From DASTRU01 sp035761045 (GTDB lineage: Bacteria; Pseudomonadota; Gammaproteobacteria; Burkholderiales; Burkholderiaceae_E), in assembly GCA_035761045.1 (NCBI GenBank), contig DASTRU010000286.1:1-15224 (forward strand): a stretch of DNA of 15,224 nucleotides. The letters run 5' to 3'. Below, piece after piece: positions 1 through 6,814 of the stretch. The notes below the pieces were generated by a model that saw nothing but the letters and a program-made list of their open reading frames with translations, was not told the origin of the DNA and did not search any database. The translations under genes and the position numbers were made by a program. The number at the start of each line of letters is the position of its first letter. Positions within the stretch are counted from its first letter, which is position 1.

Positions 1-679
1 GCGGGTCGACGACGACGATGCGCAGATGTGGGTTGCGCGCTTTCGCGTCCTCGATTCGCCGAAACACGACCGGATGCGCCCAGGCGGTGTTGGAGCCGGC
101 GATGAAGATAAGGTCCGCGTGGTCGATGTCCTCGTAGCACGCGGGCGGCGCGTCGGCGCCCAAGGTGAGCTTGTATCCGGCCACCGCGCTTGACATGCAT
201 AGGCGCGAGTTGGTGTCGACGTTATTCGTTCCAAGCAAACCCTTGACGAGTTTGTTGAAGACGTAATAGTCCTCGGTTAGCAACTGACCGGAGATGTAGA
301 TACCCACGCTATCGGGGCCATGCGCGGTTACGGTGTCCACGATGCGATCGGCGACGTGGTCAAGCGCGACGTTCCAATCCACCACCTCGCGAGGCTGCTT
401 GCGATGCGTCCTAAGTTCGGGATGCAAGGCGCGCACTTGCGATGTGACGTGCGCTCGCGCCGTCAGATGCAAGGTCGAGCCTTTGCTGCAGAGACGACCG
501 AAGTTGGCGGGGTGTAGCGGATCGCCCTTGACGCCAACGATGTCATCGCCATGCGATTCGATGATCACGCCGCATCCAACGCCGCAATACGGGCAGGTGC
601 TGCGCGTCTCCTTCACGCCGTCGTCGCGCAACCAAATGGGCGCTGGAACCAAAGCGGTCGTTGCGTCTCGCGAAGTCAT
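1..679 (-). CDS. nasA: Assimilatory nitrate reductase catalytic subunit, N-terminal part (cut by window edge)
   Basis: Cytoplasmic molybdenum enzyme reducing nitrate to nitrite. The first ~226 residues are visible; the C-terminus lies beyond position 1. The ATG at 679-677 starts a protein beginning MTSRDATTALVPAPIW. Near the N-terminus it has the [4Fe-4S] ligand pattern of the nitrate reductase/formate dehydrogenase family: C29-x2-C32-x3-C36 (CPYCGVGCGV) and C64 in RLCSKG, with the conserved Lys after the last Cys. Further on are ISGQLLTEDYYVFNKLVKG and TNNVDTNSRLCMSSAV, typical of the molybdopterin oxidoreductase domain of NasA. The start lies 13 nt after the nirD stop, so it is the last visible gene of the nitrate operon; AAGG in the spacer is a modest ribosome binding site. 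Formate dehydrogenase alpha subunits share the motif, but the nirBD/nrt context makes nitrate reductase far more likely. Confidence 0.93.
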   Translation of the reverse strand, partial: MTSRDATTALVPAPIWLRDDGVKETRSTCPYCGVGCGVIIESHGDDIVGVKGDPLHPANFGRLCSKGSTLHLTARAHVTSQVRALHPELRTHRKQPREVVDWNVALDHVADRIVDTVTAHGPDSVGIYISGQLLTEDYYVFNKLVKGLLGTNNVDTNSRLCMSSAVAGYKLTLGADAPPACYEDIDHADLIFIAGSNTAWAHPVVFRRIEDAKARNPHLRIVVVDP

Positions 680-692
680 GCGCGACGCGGCC

Positions 693-1040
693 TTAAGGTG
701 CGCAATCCAGCGTGGACGCGGCAAGCAGCACGCGACCGTTTTCAACGCGTACGGGATGTACGTGCGCGCAACCACGATCGGGTGCCACGGCCTCGCCGGT
801 CGACAACTCGATCGTCCAGTTATGCAAGGGGCATGCGACGCGTTTGCCAAACACGATGCCTTGCGAGAGCGGCCCGCCCTTGTGCGGGCAACGATCATCC
901 AGCGCAAACACCTCGCCCGTGGCGGTGCGAAAAATCGCGATAGCCGCGCGGCCCGCGCGAGGCACGGTGCGCGCCCCAAGCGCGGGTAAGTCGTCCACCG
1001 CGCAAACATCGACCCAACTTGTTTCGGCGCGTGCGTTCAT
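693..1040 (-). CDS. nirD: Nitrite reductase small subunit NirD, Rieske type
   Basis: Small subunit (115 aa) of the cytoplasmic NAD(P)H-dependent assimilatory nitrite reductase, partner of NirB in the six-electron reduction of nitrite to ammonium. The Rieske fold is recognisable, and both halves of the [2Fe-2S] ligand set are present: C51-P-H53 in DDRCPHKGGPL and C70-P-L-H73 in ACPLHNW. From family knowledge, the E. coli NirD has the fold but lacks these ligands, so this protein belongs to the cluster-bearing branch. The ATG overlaps the nirB stop (ATGA), which indicates translational coupling and equal expression of the two subunits. The length is normal for the family. A stand-alone Rieske ferredoxin is the only alternative, and the overlap with nirB makes it unlikely. 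Confidence 0.95.
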   Translation of the reverse strand: MNARAETSWVDVCAVDDLPALGARTVPRAGRAAIAIFRTATGEVFALDDRCPHKGGPLSQGIVFGKRVACPLHNWTIELSTGEAVAPDRGCAHVHPVRVENGRVLLAASTLDCAP

Positions 1041-3493
1041 GCGGTGGCCTGTGCAATTGGTTTGATGGGGATGAATTGGCGCATATCAACCTGCGCCTTT
1101 TCATGCTCGTGCCACGGGTCGGGCGCGCCTTGCAAGGCAAAACGCAATCGCTCGTACAACCGCTTGCGGTTATCGGCGTCCTCGACGACACGCTGCTTCA
1201 CGTAATCAAGCCCGACACGCGCGATGTAATGAACGGTGCGATCCAAATACCACGCTTCCTCGCGATACAACTGCAAGAACGCACCGGCGTATTCGAGTAC
1301 TTCCTCGTGCGTCGCGACTTTCACGAGAAACTGCGCGACTTCGGTCTTGATGCCGCCGTTGCCTCCGACATACAACTCCCAGCCCGAGTCCACGCCGATC
1401 ACGCCAACGTCCTTGATGCCCGACTCGGCGCAGTTGCGTGGGCATCCCGATACCGCGAGCTTGACCTTATGCGGCGCGTACATGCGCCATAAATCGCGTT
1501 CAAGTTCCTTGCCCATGCGCGTGCTGTCTTGCGTGCCGAAGCGGCACCACTCGCTGCCAACGCATGTCTTGACGGTGCGCAAGGCCTTTGCGTACGCGTG
1601 ACCCGAGGGCATGCCCAGGTCACGCCATACCGCGGGCAAATCTTCCTTCTTCACTCCAAGCAAATCGATACGCTGACCGCCGGTGACCTTAACCGTGGGA
1701 ATTCGATATTTATCGACGACATCGGCGATGCGTCGTAATTCGCTCGCGGAAGTTTCGCCGCCCCACATGCGCGGCACGACGCTATAGGTGCCGTCTTTTT
1801 GAATGTTGGCGTGCGCGCGTTCATTAATAAAGCGCGATTGCGGATCGTCTTGCGCCTCGTGAGGCCAAGTACTTAGGAGGTAGTAATTCACCGCCGGGCG
1901 GCACGTCGCGCATCCATTAGGCGTGCGCCATTCGAGAAAGGCGTAGGTGTCGGCGATCGTCAACAGCTTGTGTTCGCGAATGGCGCGGCGTACTTCCTCG
2001 TGGGTATGGTCGGTGCAGCCGCAGATCGGTTTCATCTTGGGCGCGGCCGAATAATCGGCGCCGGCGGTGGCCACGAGTAATTGTTCAACCAAGCCGGTGC
2101 ATGAACCGCACGAGGCGCTCGCCTTCGTGCACTTACGCACCTCGTCGAGCGTATAGAGCTTTTGCGTGCGGATGGCTTGGACGATTGCACCCTTCTTGAC
2201 GCCGTTGCAGCCGCACACCTCGGCATCGTCGGCCATCGTCGCGACGCGGCTTTGCCCTTGGTGGCCGGTATCGCCTAAATGATCTTGGCCAAACATGAGC
2301 TTGTCGCGCATCTCGCCGATGCTCTTGCCTTCGCGCAACAGTTGGAAGTACCACGCGCCGTCCGTCGTATCGCCCACCAAGCATGCGCCGACGAGTTTGT
2401 CGTTCTTGATGACGAGTCGTTTGTAAACGCCGCTCATCGGGTCGGCGAGCGTGATGTCCTCGCACCCCTCGCCGCCTTGAAAATCCCCGGCGGAAAATAA
2501 ATCGATGCCGGTGACTTTCAATTTAGTACTCGTGACCGACCCCGTGTAACGACCAATGCCAAATAGCGCGAGATGATTGGCGGCCACCTTCGCTTGCTCG
2601 AACAACGGGGCCACCAAACCATAGGCGATGCCGCGATGACTTACGCACTCGCCCACCGCGTAAACGCGAGGATCGTAGGTTTGCATCGTGTCGTTGACGA
2701 CGATGCCTCGATGGCAATGCAGCCCCGCGTTCTCCGCGAGTTGCGTGTTGGGCCTAATGCCCACCGCCATGACGACTAAGTCGGCGCGAATGCTATCGCC
2801 GTCCTTAAAGCGCACGGCCGCGACACGCCCACTCTCGCCTGCCACGAGTTGGCTCGTGTGTTTAGGCATGAGGAATCGAATACCCCGGTCTTCCAGCGAT
2901 TTACGCAGCAACCCGCCGGCGGTTTCATCGAGCTGTCGTTCCATCAACCACGGCATCACGTGCACGACCGTTACGTCCATGCCGCGTACTTTCAAACCAT
3001 TGGCCGCTTCGAGACCAAGCAGCCCGCCGCCGATCACCACCGCGTGCTTGTACGTGCGAGACGCTTCGATCATCGCCTCGGTATCGGCCATGTCGCGATA
3101 ACTAATAACGCCGGGTAGATCAGCGCCCGGAATCGGCAATATGAACGGGGTGGAGCCGGTCGCGAGCAACAGACGATCGTATGGCGCTTCGGTACCGTCG
3201 TCCGCGATGACGGTGCGCCTTGCGCGATCGATGCGCGTGATTTTCTTTCCTACGTGCAAGGCGATTCGGTTTTGCTCATACCAATCGAACGGGTTGAGCA
3301 CGATGTCGTTCATCGTCTGCTCGCCAGCGAGCACGGGCGACAACAAAATCCGGTTGTAGTTGGGATGTGGTTCCGCGCCGAATACCGTGATGTCGTAAAG
3401 ATCGGGCGCAAGCTTAAGCAGCTCCTCGATCGTGCGAATGCCCGCCATGCCATTGCCGATGCACACCAAACGCGGTTTGTGTTGCACGCTCAT
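1037..3493 (-). CDS. nirB: Nitrite reductase [NAD(P)H] large subunit NirB
   Basis: 818-aa cytoplasmic flavoprotein that passes electrons from NAD(P)H through FAD and Fe-S clusters to a siroheme where nitrite becomes ammonium. Domains in order: an FAD-binding N-terminus (IGNGMAG, residues ~12-18), an NAD(P)H-binding Rossmann segment (VIGGGLLGLEAANGL, ~153), and two BFD-like [2Fe-2S] regions (CGCNGV at ~427 with CGSCTG after it; CGCTDH at ~489 with GCATCRP near 530). The sulfite/nitrite reductase domain follows, with the siroheme/[4Fe-4S] ligands C-x5-C (TCVGSEWC, ~644) and C-x3-C (SGCPRNC, ~686). Length and domain order are those of assimilatory NirB. AAGGAG lies 8 nt before the ATG. It starts 37 nt after nrtD and overlaps nirD by 4 nt. 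All key ligands are intact. Confidence 0.97.
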   Translation of the reverse strand: MSVQHKPRLVCIGNGMAGIRTIEELLKLAPDLYDITVFGAEPHPNYNRILLSPVLAGEQTMNDIVLNPFDWYEQNRIALHVGKKITRIDRARRTVIADDGTEAPYDRLLLATGSTPFILPIPGADLPGVISYRDMADTEAMIEASRTYKHAVVIGGGLLGLEAANGLKVRGMDVTVVHVMPWLMERQLDETAGGLLRKSLEDRGIRFLMPKHTSQLVAGESGRVAAVRFKDGDSIRADLVVMAVGIRPNTQLAENAGLHCHRGIVVNDTMQTYDPRVYAVGECVSHRGIAYGLVAPLFEQAKVAANHLALFGIGRYTGSVTSTKLKVTGIDLFSAGDFQGGEGCEDITLADPMSGVYKRLVIKNDKLVGACLVGDTTDGAWYFQLLREGKSIGEMRDKLMFGQDHLGDTGHQGQSRVATMADDAEVCGCNGVKKGAIVQAIRTQKLYTLDEVRKCTKASASCGSCTGLVEQLLVATAGADYSAAPKMKPICGCTDHTHEEVRRAIREHKLLTIADTYAFLEWRTPNGCATCRPAVNYYLLSTWPHEAQDDPQSRFINERAHANIQKDGTYSVVPRMWGGETSASELRRIADVVDKYRIPTVKVTGGQRIDLLGVKKEDLPAVWRDLGMPSGHAYAKALRTVKTCVGSEWCRFGTQDSTRMGKELERDLWRMYAPHKVKLAVSGCPRNCAESGIKDVGVIGVDSGWELYVGGNGGIKTEVAQFLVKVATHEEVLEYAGAFLQLYREEAWYLDRTVHYIARVGLDYVKQRVVEDADNRKRLYERLRFALQGAPDPWHEHEKAQVDMRQFIPIKPIAQATA

Positions 3494-3530
3494 TTCCTAA
3501 GCTCCTTCGCGAATGCCTTGTGATCGGGCC

Positions 3531-4340
3531 TTAGGCCGCTTCCAATGCTTCGGGCCGCGCATGGCGGTGATAAAGAAACTCGAGCACCTTGGTACGCATG
3601 TCGATGTAGGCCGCGTCATGCGCCAACGCGACGCGATCGCGCGGGCGCGCGAGACCGACGTCGAGCACTTCGCCAATCGTGGCGGCCGGTCCGTTGGTCA
3701 TCATCACGATGCGATCGGACAGCAGCACGGCCTCGTCGACATCGTGGGTCACCATCACGACGGTGGATTGCGTCTTCGCGATGATCTTGAGCAGCTCGTC
3801 TTGCAAGTGCGCGCGCGTTAAAGCATCGAGCGCGCCAAACGGCTCGTCGAGCAGCAACACCTTGGGTTCCATGGCTAAAGCGCGAGCGATGCCAACGCGT
3901 TGCTTCATGCCACCGGAAATTTCACCAGGCCGCTTATCGGCCGCATGCCCCATGCGCACCAACTCCAACGCGGCGAGCACGCGGTCGCGCAATTGCGCCT
4001 TGCTTTCGACGGCACCGAACACACGCTCGACGGCGAGGTGCACATTGTCGAAACAAGTAAGCCAAGGCAGCAGCGAATGGTTTTGAAACACCATGGCGCG
4101 ATCGGGTCCAGGCCCGGCGATCTCGCGGTTCGCGCAAATCATGGCGCCGCTGCTCGACTTGTATAAGCCGGCAAGCAAATTAAGCAAGGTGGACTTACCG
4201 CAGCCCGAATGCCCAATCAGCGCGACGAATTCGCCTTTCCTCACGGTTAAGTGAATGTCGCGCAGCGCGATGAATGGGCCCTTCTTCGTCTCGAACGTCA
4301 TCGAGACGGCGCTGACTTCGATGTAACGATCTTCATGCAT
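3531..4340 (-). CDS. nrtD: Nitrate ABC transporter ATP-binding protein
   Basis: 269-aa ATPase that powers nitrate import with NrtA and NrtB; it acts on the cytoplasmic face of the inner membrane. Visible ABC motifs: Walker A GHSGCGKST (43-51), Q-loop Gln86, signature SGGMKQR (142-148), Walker B VLLLDE (161-166), D-loop ALD, and H-loop His199 in VTHDVDEA. The C-terminal DVGLARPRDR stretch is typical of the nitrate/sulfonate/taurine subfamily. It lacks the NrtA-like C-terminal extension of cyanobacterial NrtC, so it corresponds to NrtD/NasD. The open frame extends upstream to 4430, but the ATG at 4340 is chosen because AAGGGGG precedes it and it falls 10 nt after the nrtB stop; the longer version would overlap nrtB. 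A sulfonate or taurine ATPase could look similar, and context decides for nitrate. Confidence 0.93.
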   Translation of the reverse strand: MHEDRYIEVSAVSMTFETKKGPFIALRDIHLTVRKGEFVALIGHSGCGKSTLLNLLAGLYKSSSGAMICANREIAGPGPDRAMVFQNHSLLPWLTCFDNVHLAVERVFGAVESKAQLRDRVLAALELVRMGHAADKRPGEISGGMKQRVGIARALAMEPKVLLLDEPFGALDALTRAHLQDELLKIIAKTQSTVVMVTHDVDEAVLLSDRIVMMTNGPAATIGEVLDVGLARPRDRVALAHDAAYIDMRTKVLEFLYHRHARPEALEAA

Positions 4341-4350
4341 CGCAGCCCCC

Positions 4351-5241
4351 TTAGGATTTAACGTCGTCGTACGTGAAGGCCTTGGCAAGCTGAATGAGCG
4401 CAAGCTCCAACAGCAAGCCCACCGTCCCAATCACGAAGATAGCGACGACGATGTTGGCTACGTTAAGGTTGTTCCACTCGTCCCACACCCAAAAGCCAAC
4501 GCCCACGCCGCCCGTCAACATCTCGGCGGCGACGATCACAAGCCACGCGGTGCCGACGGCAAGCCGAACGCCCGTCAGCATGTAGGGCAATACCGAAGGA
4601 ATCAGGATCTTGGTGACGATCTTCCATTCGCTTAGGTTGAGCACGCGCGCAACGTTTAGGTAATCCTGCGGCACACGCTGTACGCCAACCGCGGTATTGA
4701 TGATCATCGGCCAGATGGAACAGATGAAGATTGTCCAAATCGCAGCGGCTTGCGCGCCCTTGAATACGAGTAAGCCAATCGGCAGCCAGGCTCGCGGCGA
4801 CACCGGGCGCAATAAGGTGATCAACGGCCCGAGCATGCGATTGATGAACACCGAACGCCCAATCATGAAACCAAACGGAATACCAACCAGCGCTGCGAGG
4901 CCAAACCCAATCGCAACGCGTGCTAATGAATTTCCGATGCGATAAGCAATCCCGACATCGTTAGGCCCCGCGTTGTAAAACGGATCGGCAAACACCTTGA
5001 CGGCCGCCGCCCATGTCGCCGAAGGCGTTGGAAATTCCGGCGAGAACCGATTGACTAAGGCCCACACAAGTAACATCGCGACGATGCCAAGCAGCGGCGG
5101 CAGGCCTTTGACCACGGCGGCACGCATCCACGCCACCAACGGCGCCTCTCGTACCGGCATTGAAGCCGCCGCGATAGGGGGTGTAGCCACCGGCGCCGCT
5201 TGCGCCATGGGTTTAGGCACTTCCTTGAGTACCGCGCTCAT
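4351..5241 (-). CDS. nrtB: Nitrate ABC transporter permease
   Basis: Inner-membrane permease (about 296 aa) of the nitrate importer, forming the channel with the NrtD ATPase below it. It has a soluble Ala/Pro-rich N-terminus and about six hydrophobic segments, beginning with GLPPLLGIVAMLLVWALV. The cytoplasmic EAA-type coupling loop is seen around EWKIVTKILIPSVLPYMLTGVRLAVG-type sequence (key residues: EWK, the Pro, and the Gly before VRLAVG). The C-terminal pattern TGGVGVGFWVWDEWNNLN is typical of NrtB. An in-frame ATG at 5253 gives 300 aa, but GGAG stands 6 nt before the ATG at 5241, whereas the upstream ATG has only AAGG at 12 nt, so 5241 is preferred. It lies between nrtA and nrtD, 10 nt from nrtD. 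Confidence 0.92.
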   Translation of the reverse strand: MSAVLKEVPKPMAQAAPVATPPIAAASMPVREAPLVAWMRAAVVKGLPPLLGIVAMLLVWALVNRFSPEFPTPSATWAAAVKVFADPFYNAGPNDVGIAYRIGNSLARVAIGFGLAALVGIPFGFMIGRSVFINRMLGPLITLLRPVSPRAWLPIGLLVFKGAQAAAIWTIFICSIWPMIINTAVGVQRVPQDYLNVARVLNLSEWKIVTKILIPSVLPYMLTGVRLAVGTAWLVIVAAEMLTGGVGVGFWVWDEWNNLNVANIVVAIFVIGTVGLLLELALIQLAKAFTYDDVKS

Positions 5242-5267
5242 TGGAGTCTCCATCGCGCGTATGCGCC

Positions 5268-6518
5268 TTACACCTTGACCTTGAAACCGTCGGCGTATTT
5301 CGCCGGGTCCTTGCCGTCCCAGACCACGCCGTCAATAAACTTAGATGTACGCATGGGGTCCTTAGGCACGCTGATCTTCATGGCCGACGCCACTTGGGCA
5401 TACAAGTCCACGCGATTGACTTGCTTGGCCACGCCTAGGTAATCGGGATGCGACTTAAGCAAGCCCCACCGTTTATGTTGGGTGAGGAACCACATGCCAT
5501 CCGACAGGTAGGGGTAATTCACCACGCCGTCGTTGAAGAACTTCATATGGTTGGGGTCGTCCCAGGTTTTGCCGAGGCCGTTTTGATAACGACCAAGAAT
5601 GCGTTGATTAATGACGTCGACCGATGTGTTGACATACGACGGCGCGGCCACGGTTTCCGCCATCTTCATGCGATTGGACAGCGACGCATCGATCCAACGG
5701 CTTGCCTCAAGCACCGCCATCATCACCGCGCGCGCGGTGTTGGGATGCTTTTGCACGAACTCATCGGTCGCGCCCAACACCTTCTCGGGATGGTCTTTCC
5801 AAATATCTTGCGTCGTCACCGCGGTCACGCCAATGCCGTCGGCGATGGCGCGATGCCCCCAAGGTTCGCCCACGCAATAGCCATCCATATTCCCCACGCG
5901 CATGTTCGCGACCATTTGTGGTGGCGGCACCGTAATGACCTTTGCCTCCTTCATCGGATTCACGCCGAACGCCGCGAGCCAGTAATACAGCCACATCGCA
6001 TGCGTTCCAGTTGGGAAGGTTTGCGCGTAGGTGTACTCGCGCTTTTCGGTGCTCATCAGTTTGGCGAGCGACGCGCCATCGACCGCGCCCTTCTCCGCCA
6101 ACTTCTTCGATAAGGTGATGGCCTGACCGTTATGGTTAAGGCTCATCAGCACGGCCATATTTTTCTTAGGCCCGCCAATTCCTAGTTGCACGCCGTAAAT
6201 CAAGCCGTACAAGACGTGAGCGAAATCCAAATCGCCGTTGACGAGCTTATCGCGCACCGACGCCCATGAGGCTTCCTTGCTCGGCACGATCTTCACGCCG
6301 TACTTTTGATCGAACCCTAATACCGACGCCATCACGACCGACGCGCAATCGGTTAGCGGAATGAACCCGATCTTGACTTCCTTTTTCTCGGGCGCATCAC
6401 TGCCTTGCGCCCACGCACCGGCACGCACGCGCGGGTCGACCAAACTCATAAGTCCAGCGCCCGCGCTCGCCGCGACGATACGGCGGCGTTGGCGATCAAA
6501 CGGCGTGCGTGCATTCAT
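5268..6518 (-). CDS. nrtA: Nitrate ABC transporter substrate-binding protein, Tat-type signal
   Basis: 416-aa periplasmic nitrate-binding protein, first gene after the antitermination leader. The N-terminus carries an arginine cluster followed by a mild hydrophobic stretch (RQRRRIVAASAGAGLM) and a probable cleavage site after AWA (~37), resembling a twin-arginine signal. The mature part begins KKEVKIGFIPLTDCASVVMA and continues with DFAHVLYGLIYGVQLG, MSLNHNGQAITLS and GNMDGYCVGEPWGHRA, all characteristic of the NrtA/NasS/CmpA family. The signal peptide and the downstream permease and ATPase argue for the transporter component rather than the cytoplasmic sensor NasS. GGGGGAA stands just before the ATG. 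Its start lies 23 nt beyond the U-tract of the leader terminator, so readthrough decides expression of this gene and those after it. Confidence 0.93.
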   Translation of the reverse strand: MNARTPFDRQRRRIVAASAGAGLMSLVDPRVRAGAWAQGSDAPEKKEVKIGFIPLTDCASVVMASVLGFDQKYGVKIVPSKEASWASVRDKLVNGDLDFAHVLYGLIYGVQLGIGGPKKNMAVLMSLNHNGQAITLSKKLAEKGAVDGASLAKLMSTEKREYTYAQTFPTGTHAMWLYYWLAAFGVNPMKEAKVITVPPPQMVANMRVGNMDGYCVGEPWGHRAIADGIGVTAVTTQDIWKDHPEKVLGATDEFVQKHPNTARAVMMAVLEASRWIDASLSNRMKMAETVAAPSYVNTSVDVINQRILGRYQNGLGKTWDDPNHMKFFNDGVVNYPYLSDGMWFLTQHKRWGLLKSHPDYLGVAKQVNRVDLYAQVASAMKISVPKDPMRTSKFIDGVVWDGKDPAKYADGFKVKV

Positions 6519-6540
6519 GGTTCCCCCGACGAGGTAGTAA

Positions 6541-6606
6541 TAAAAAGAAAACGGCGCCCAGTCGAACGCGACGCAACCGAATGCATCTGCTCGACAGGAC
6601 GCCGTT
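6541..6606 (-). terminator. Regulated intrinsic terminator (attenuator) in the nrtA leader
   Basis: In the minus-strand RNA, AACGGCGUCC (6606-6597) pairs over 10 bp with GGGCGCCGUU (6559-6550), with one G-U pair. After a U-U mismatch (6596/6560) the stem continues GUCGA/UCGAC (6595-6591 with 6565-6561). The 3' arm runs directly into the U-rich tract UUCUUUUUA (6549-6541). This is a classical rho-independent terminator inside the leader, 23 nt before the nrtA start. Its 5' arm occupies the loop and 3' half of the second ANTAR-type hairpin, so the two structures exclude each other. Confidence 0.85.
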
Positions 6607-6611
6607 GTCCT
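6596..6611 (-). promoter_or_regulatory. ANTAR-target hairpin P2 (hexaloop AACGGC)
   Basis: The minus-strand RNA forms AGGAC-AACGGC-GUCCU, a 5-bp stem closed by a six-base loop. The loop has A at position 1 and G at position 4, the pattern described for RNA targets of ANTAR proteins such as NasR, NasT and EutV. It overlaps the 5' arm of the terminator, so NasT binding here would prevent terminator folding. Pairing is seen directly; NasT binding is inferred. Confidence 0.78.
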
Positions 6612-6660
6612 TCGCGACGCTGACTAAGGCTTCGTCAAAGCGCCACGACTAAGTAAATTG

Positions 6661-6676
6661 GAACCGCCATTGGTTC
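6661..6676 (-). promoter_or_regulatory. ANTAR-target hairpin P1 (hexaloop AAUGGC)
   Basis: The minus-strand RNA forms GAACC-AAUGGC-GGUUC, a perfect 5-bp stem with a six-base loop having A1 and G4. The loop differs from that of P2 by a single base at position 3. The two hairpins are separated by 49 nt. By analogy with other ANTAR systems, a NasT dimer would contact both loops. P1 begins about 3 nt after the +1 predicted from the sigma-54 promoter just upstream. Confidence 0.75.
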
Positions 6677-6689
6677 GTAAGCCACGTTT

Positions 6690-6705
6690 AGCGAAGTCCA
6701 TGCCA
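6690..6705 (-). promoter_or_regulatory. Candidate sigma-54 (RpoN) promoter of the nrtA-nasA operon
   Basis: Minus strand TGGCATGGACTTCGCT fits the -24/-12 consensus TGGCACG-N4-TTGCW with two mismatches and the required GG-N10-GC spacing. The predicted start at about 6679 places the two ANTAR hairpins and the terminator at the very beginning of the transcript. An NtrC-like dyad lies about 96 bp upstream of that start. No convincing -35/-10 pair was seen between nasT and P1. Confidence 0.55.
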
Positions 6706-6743
6706 TGGGTAATCGCGTGTTTTCACGCATTTAGAACGCTGGG

Positions 6744-6762
6744 TGCTCCTTGTTTCGGAGCA
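6744..6762. promoter_or_regulatory. Inverted repeat TGCTCC-N7-GGAGCA, unknown function
   Basis: A perfect 6-bp dyad centred at 6753, about 74 bp upstream of the predicted nrtA start and between the NtrC-like site and the -24/-12 element. It resembles an NtrC half-site pair but with two extra bases of spacing, and no U-tract follows it on either strand. It could be a second activator site or an operator. Confidence 0.4.
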
Positions 6763-6766
6763 ACGG

Positions 6767-6783
6767 CGCACTGAAGCCGTGCG
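6767..6783. promoter_or_regulatory. NtrC-like enhancer dyad CGCAC-N7-GTGCG
   Basis: The core GCAC-N7-GTGC has the same half-sites and spacing as the enterobacterial NtrC consensus (TGCACC-N5-GGTGCA). The centre at 6775 is about -96 from the predicted sigma-54 start, a usual enhancer distance. It lies just after the nasT stop. The match is seen in the sequence; binding is inferred. Confidence 0.5.
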
Positions 6784-6814
6784 ATGCGCCATTCCGCTGT
6801 GCGCTTAAGAAAGG

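Noticed and set aside
333..989. Long plus-strand open frame opposite nasA and nirD
   Set aside because: Antisense shadow of two well-supported genes; no family resemblance and no credible ribosome binding site.
5268..6518. NrtA-like protein as the cytoplasmic sensor NasS
   Set aside because: It has an N-terminal export signal and is followed directly by the permease and ATPase genes, which marks it as the transporter's binding protein.
6647..6657. GACTAAGTAAA shared (in opposite orientation relative to genes) with the spacer near 14338-14346
   Set aside because: An 11-base match in two AT-richer spacers; CTAAG words are common here, and no shared function is apparent.
6715..6728. Small hairpin GCGTG-TTTT-CACGC as a terminator for nasT
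   Set aside because: Only 5 bp, no U-tract on the minus strand, and it lies just upstream of the -24/-12 element; likely incidental.
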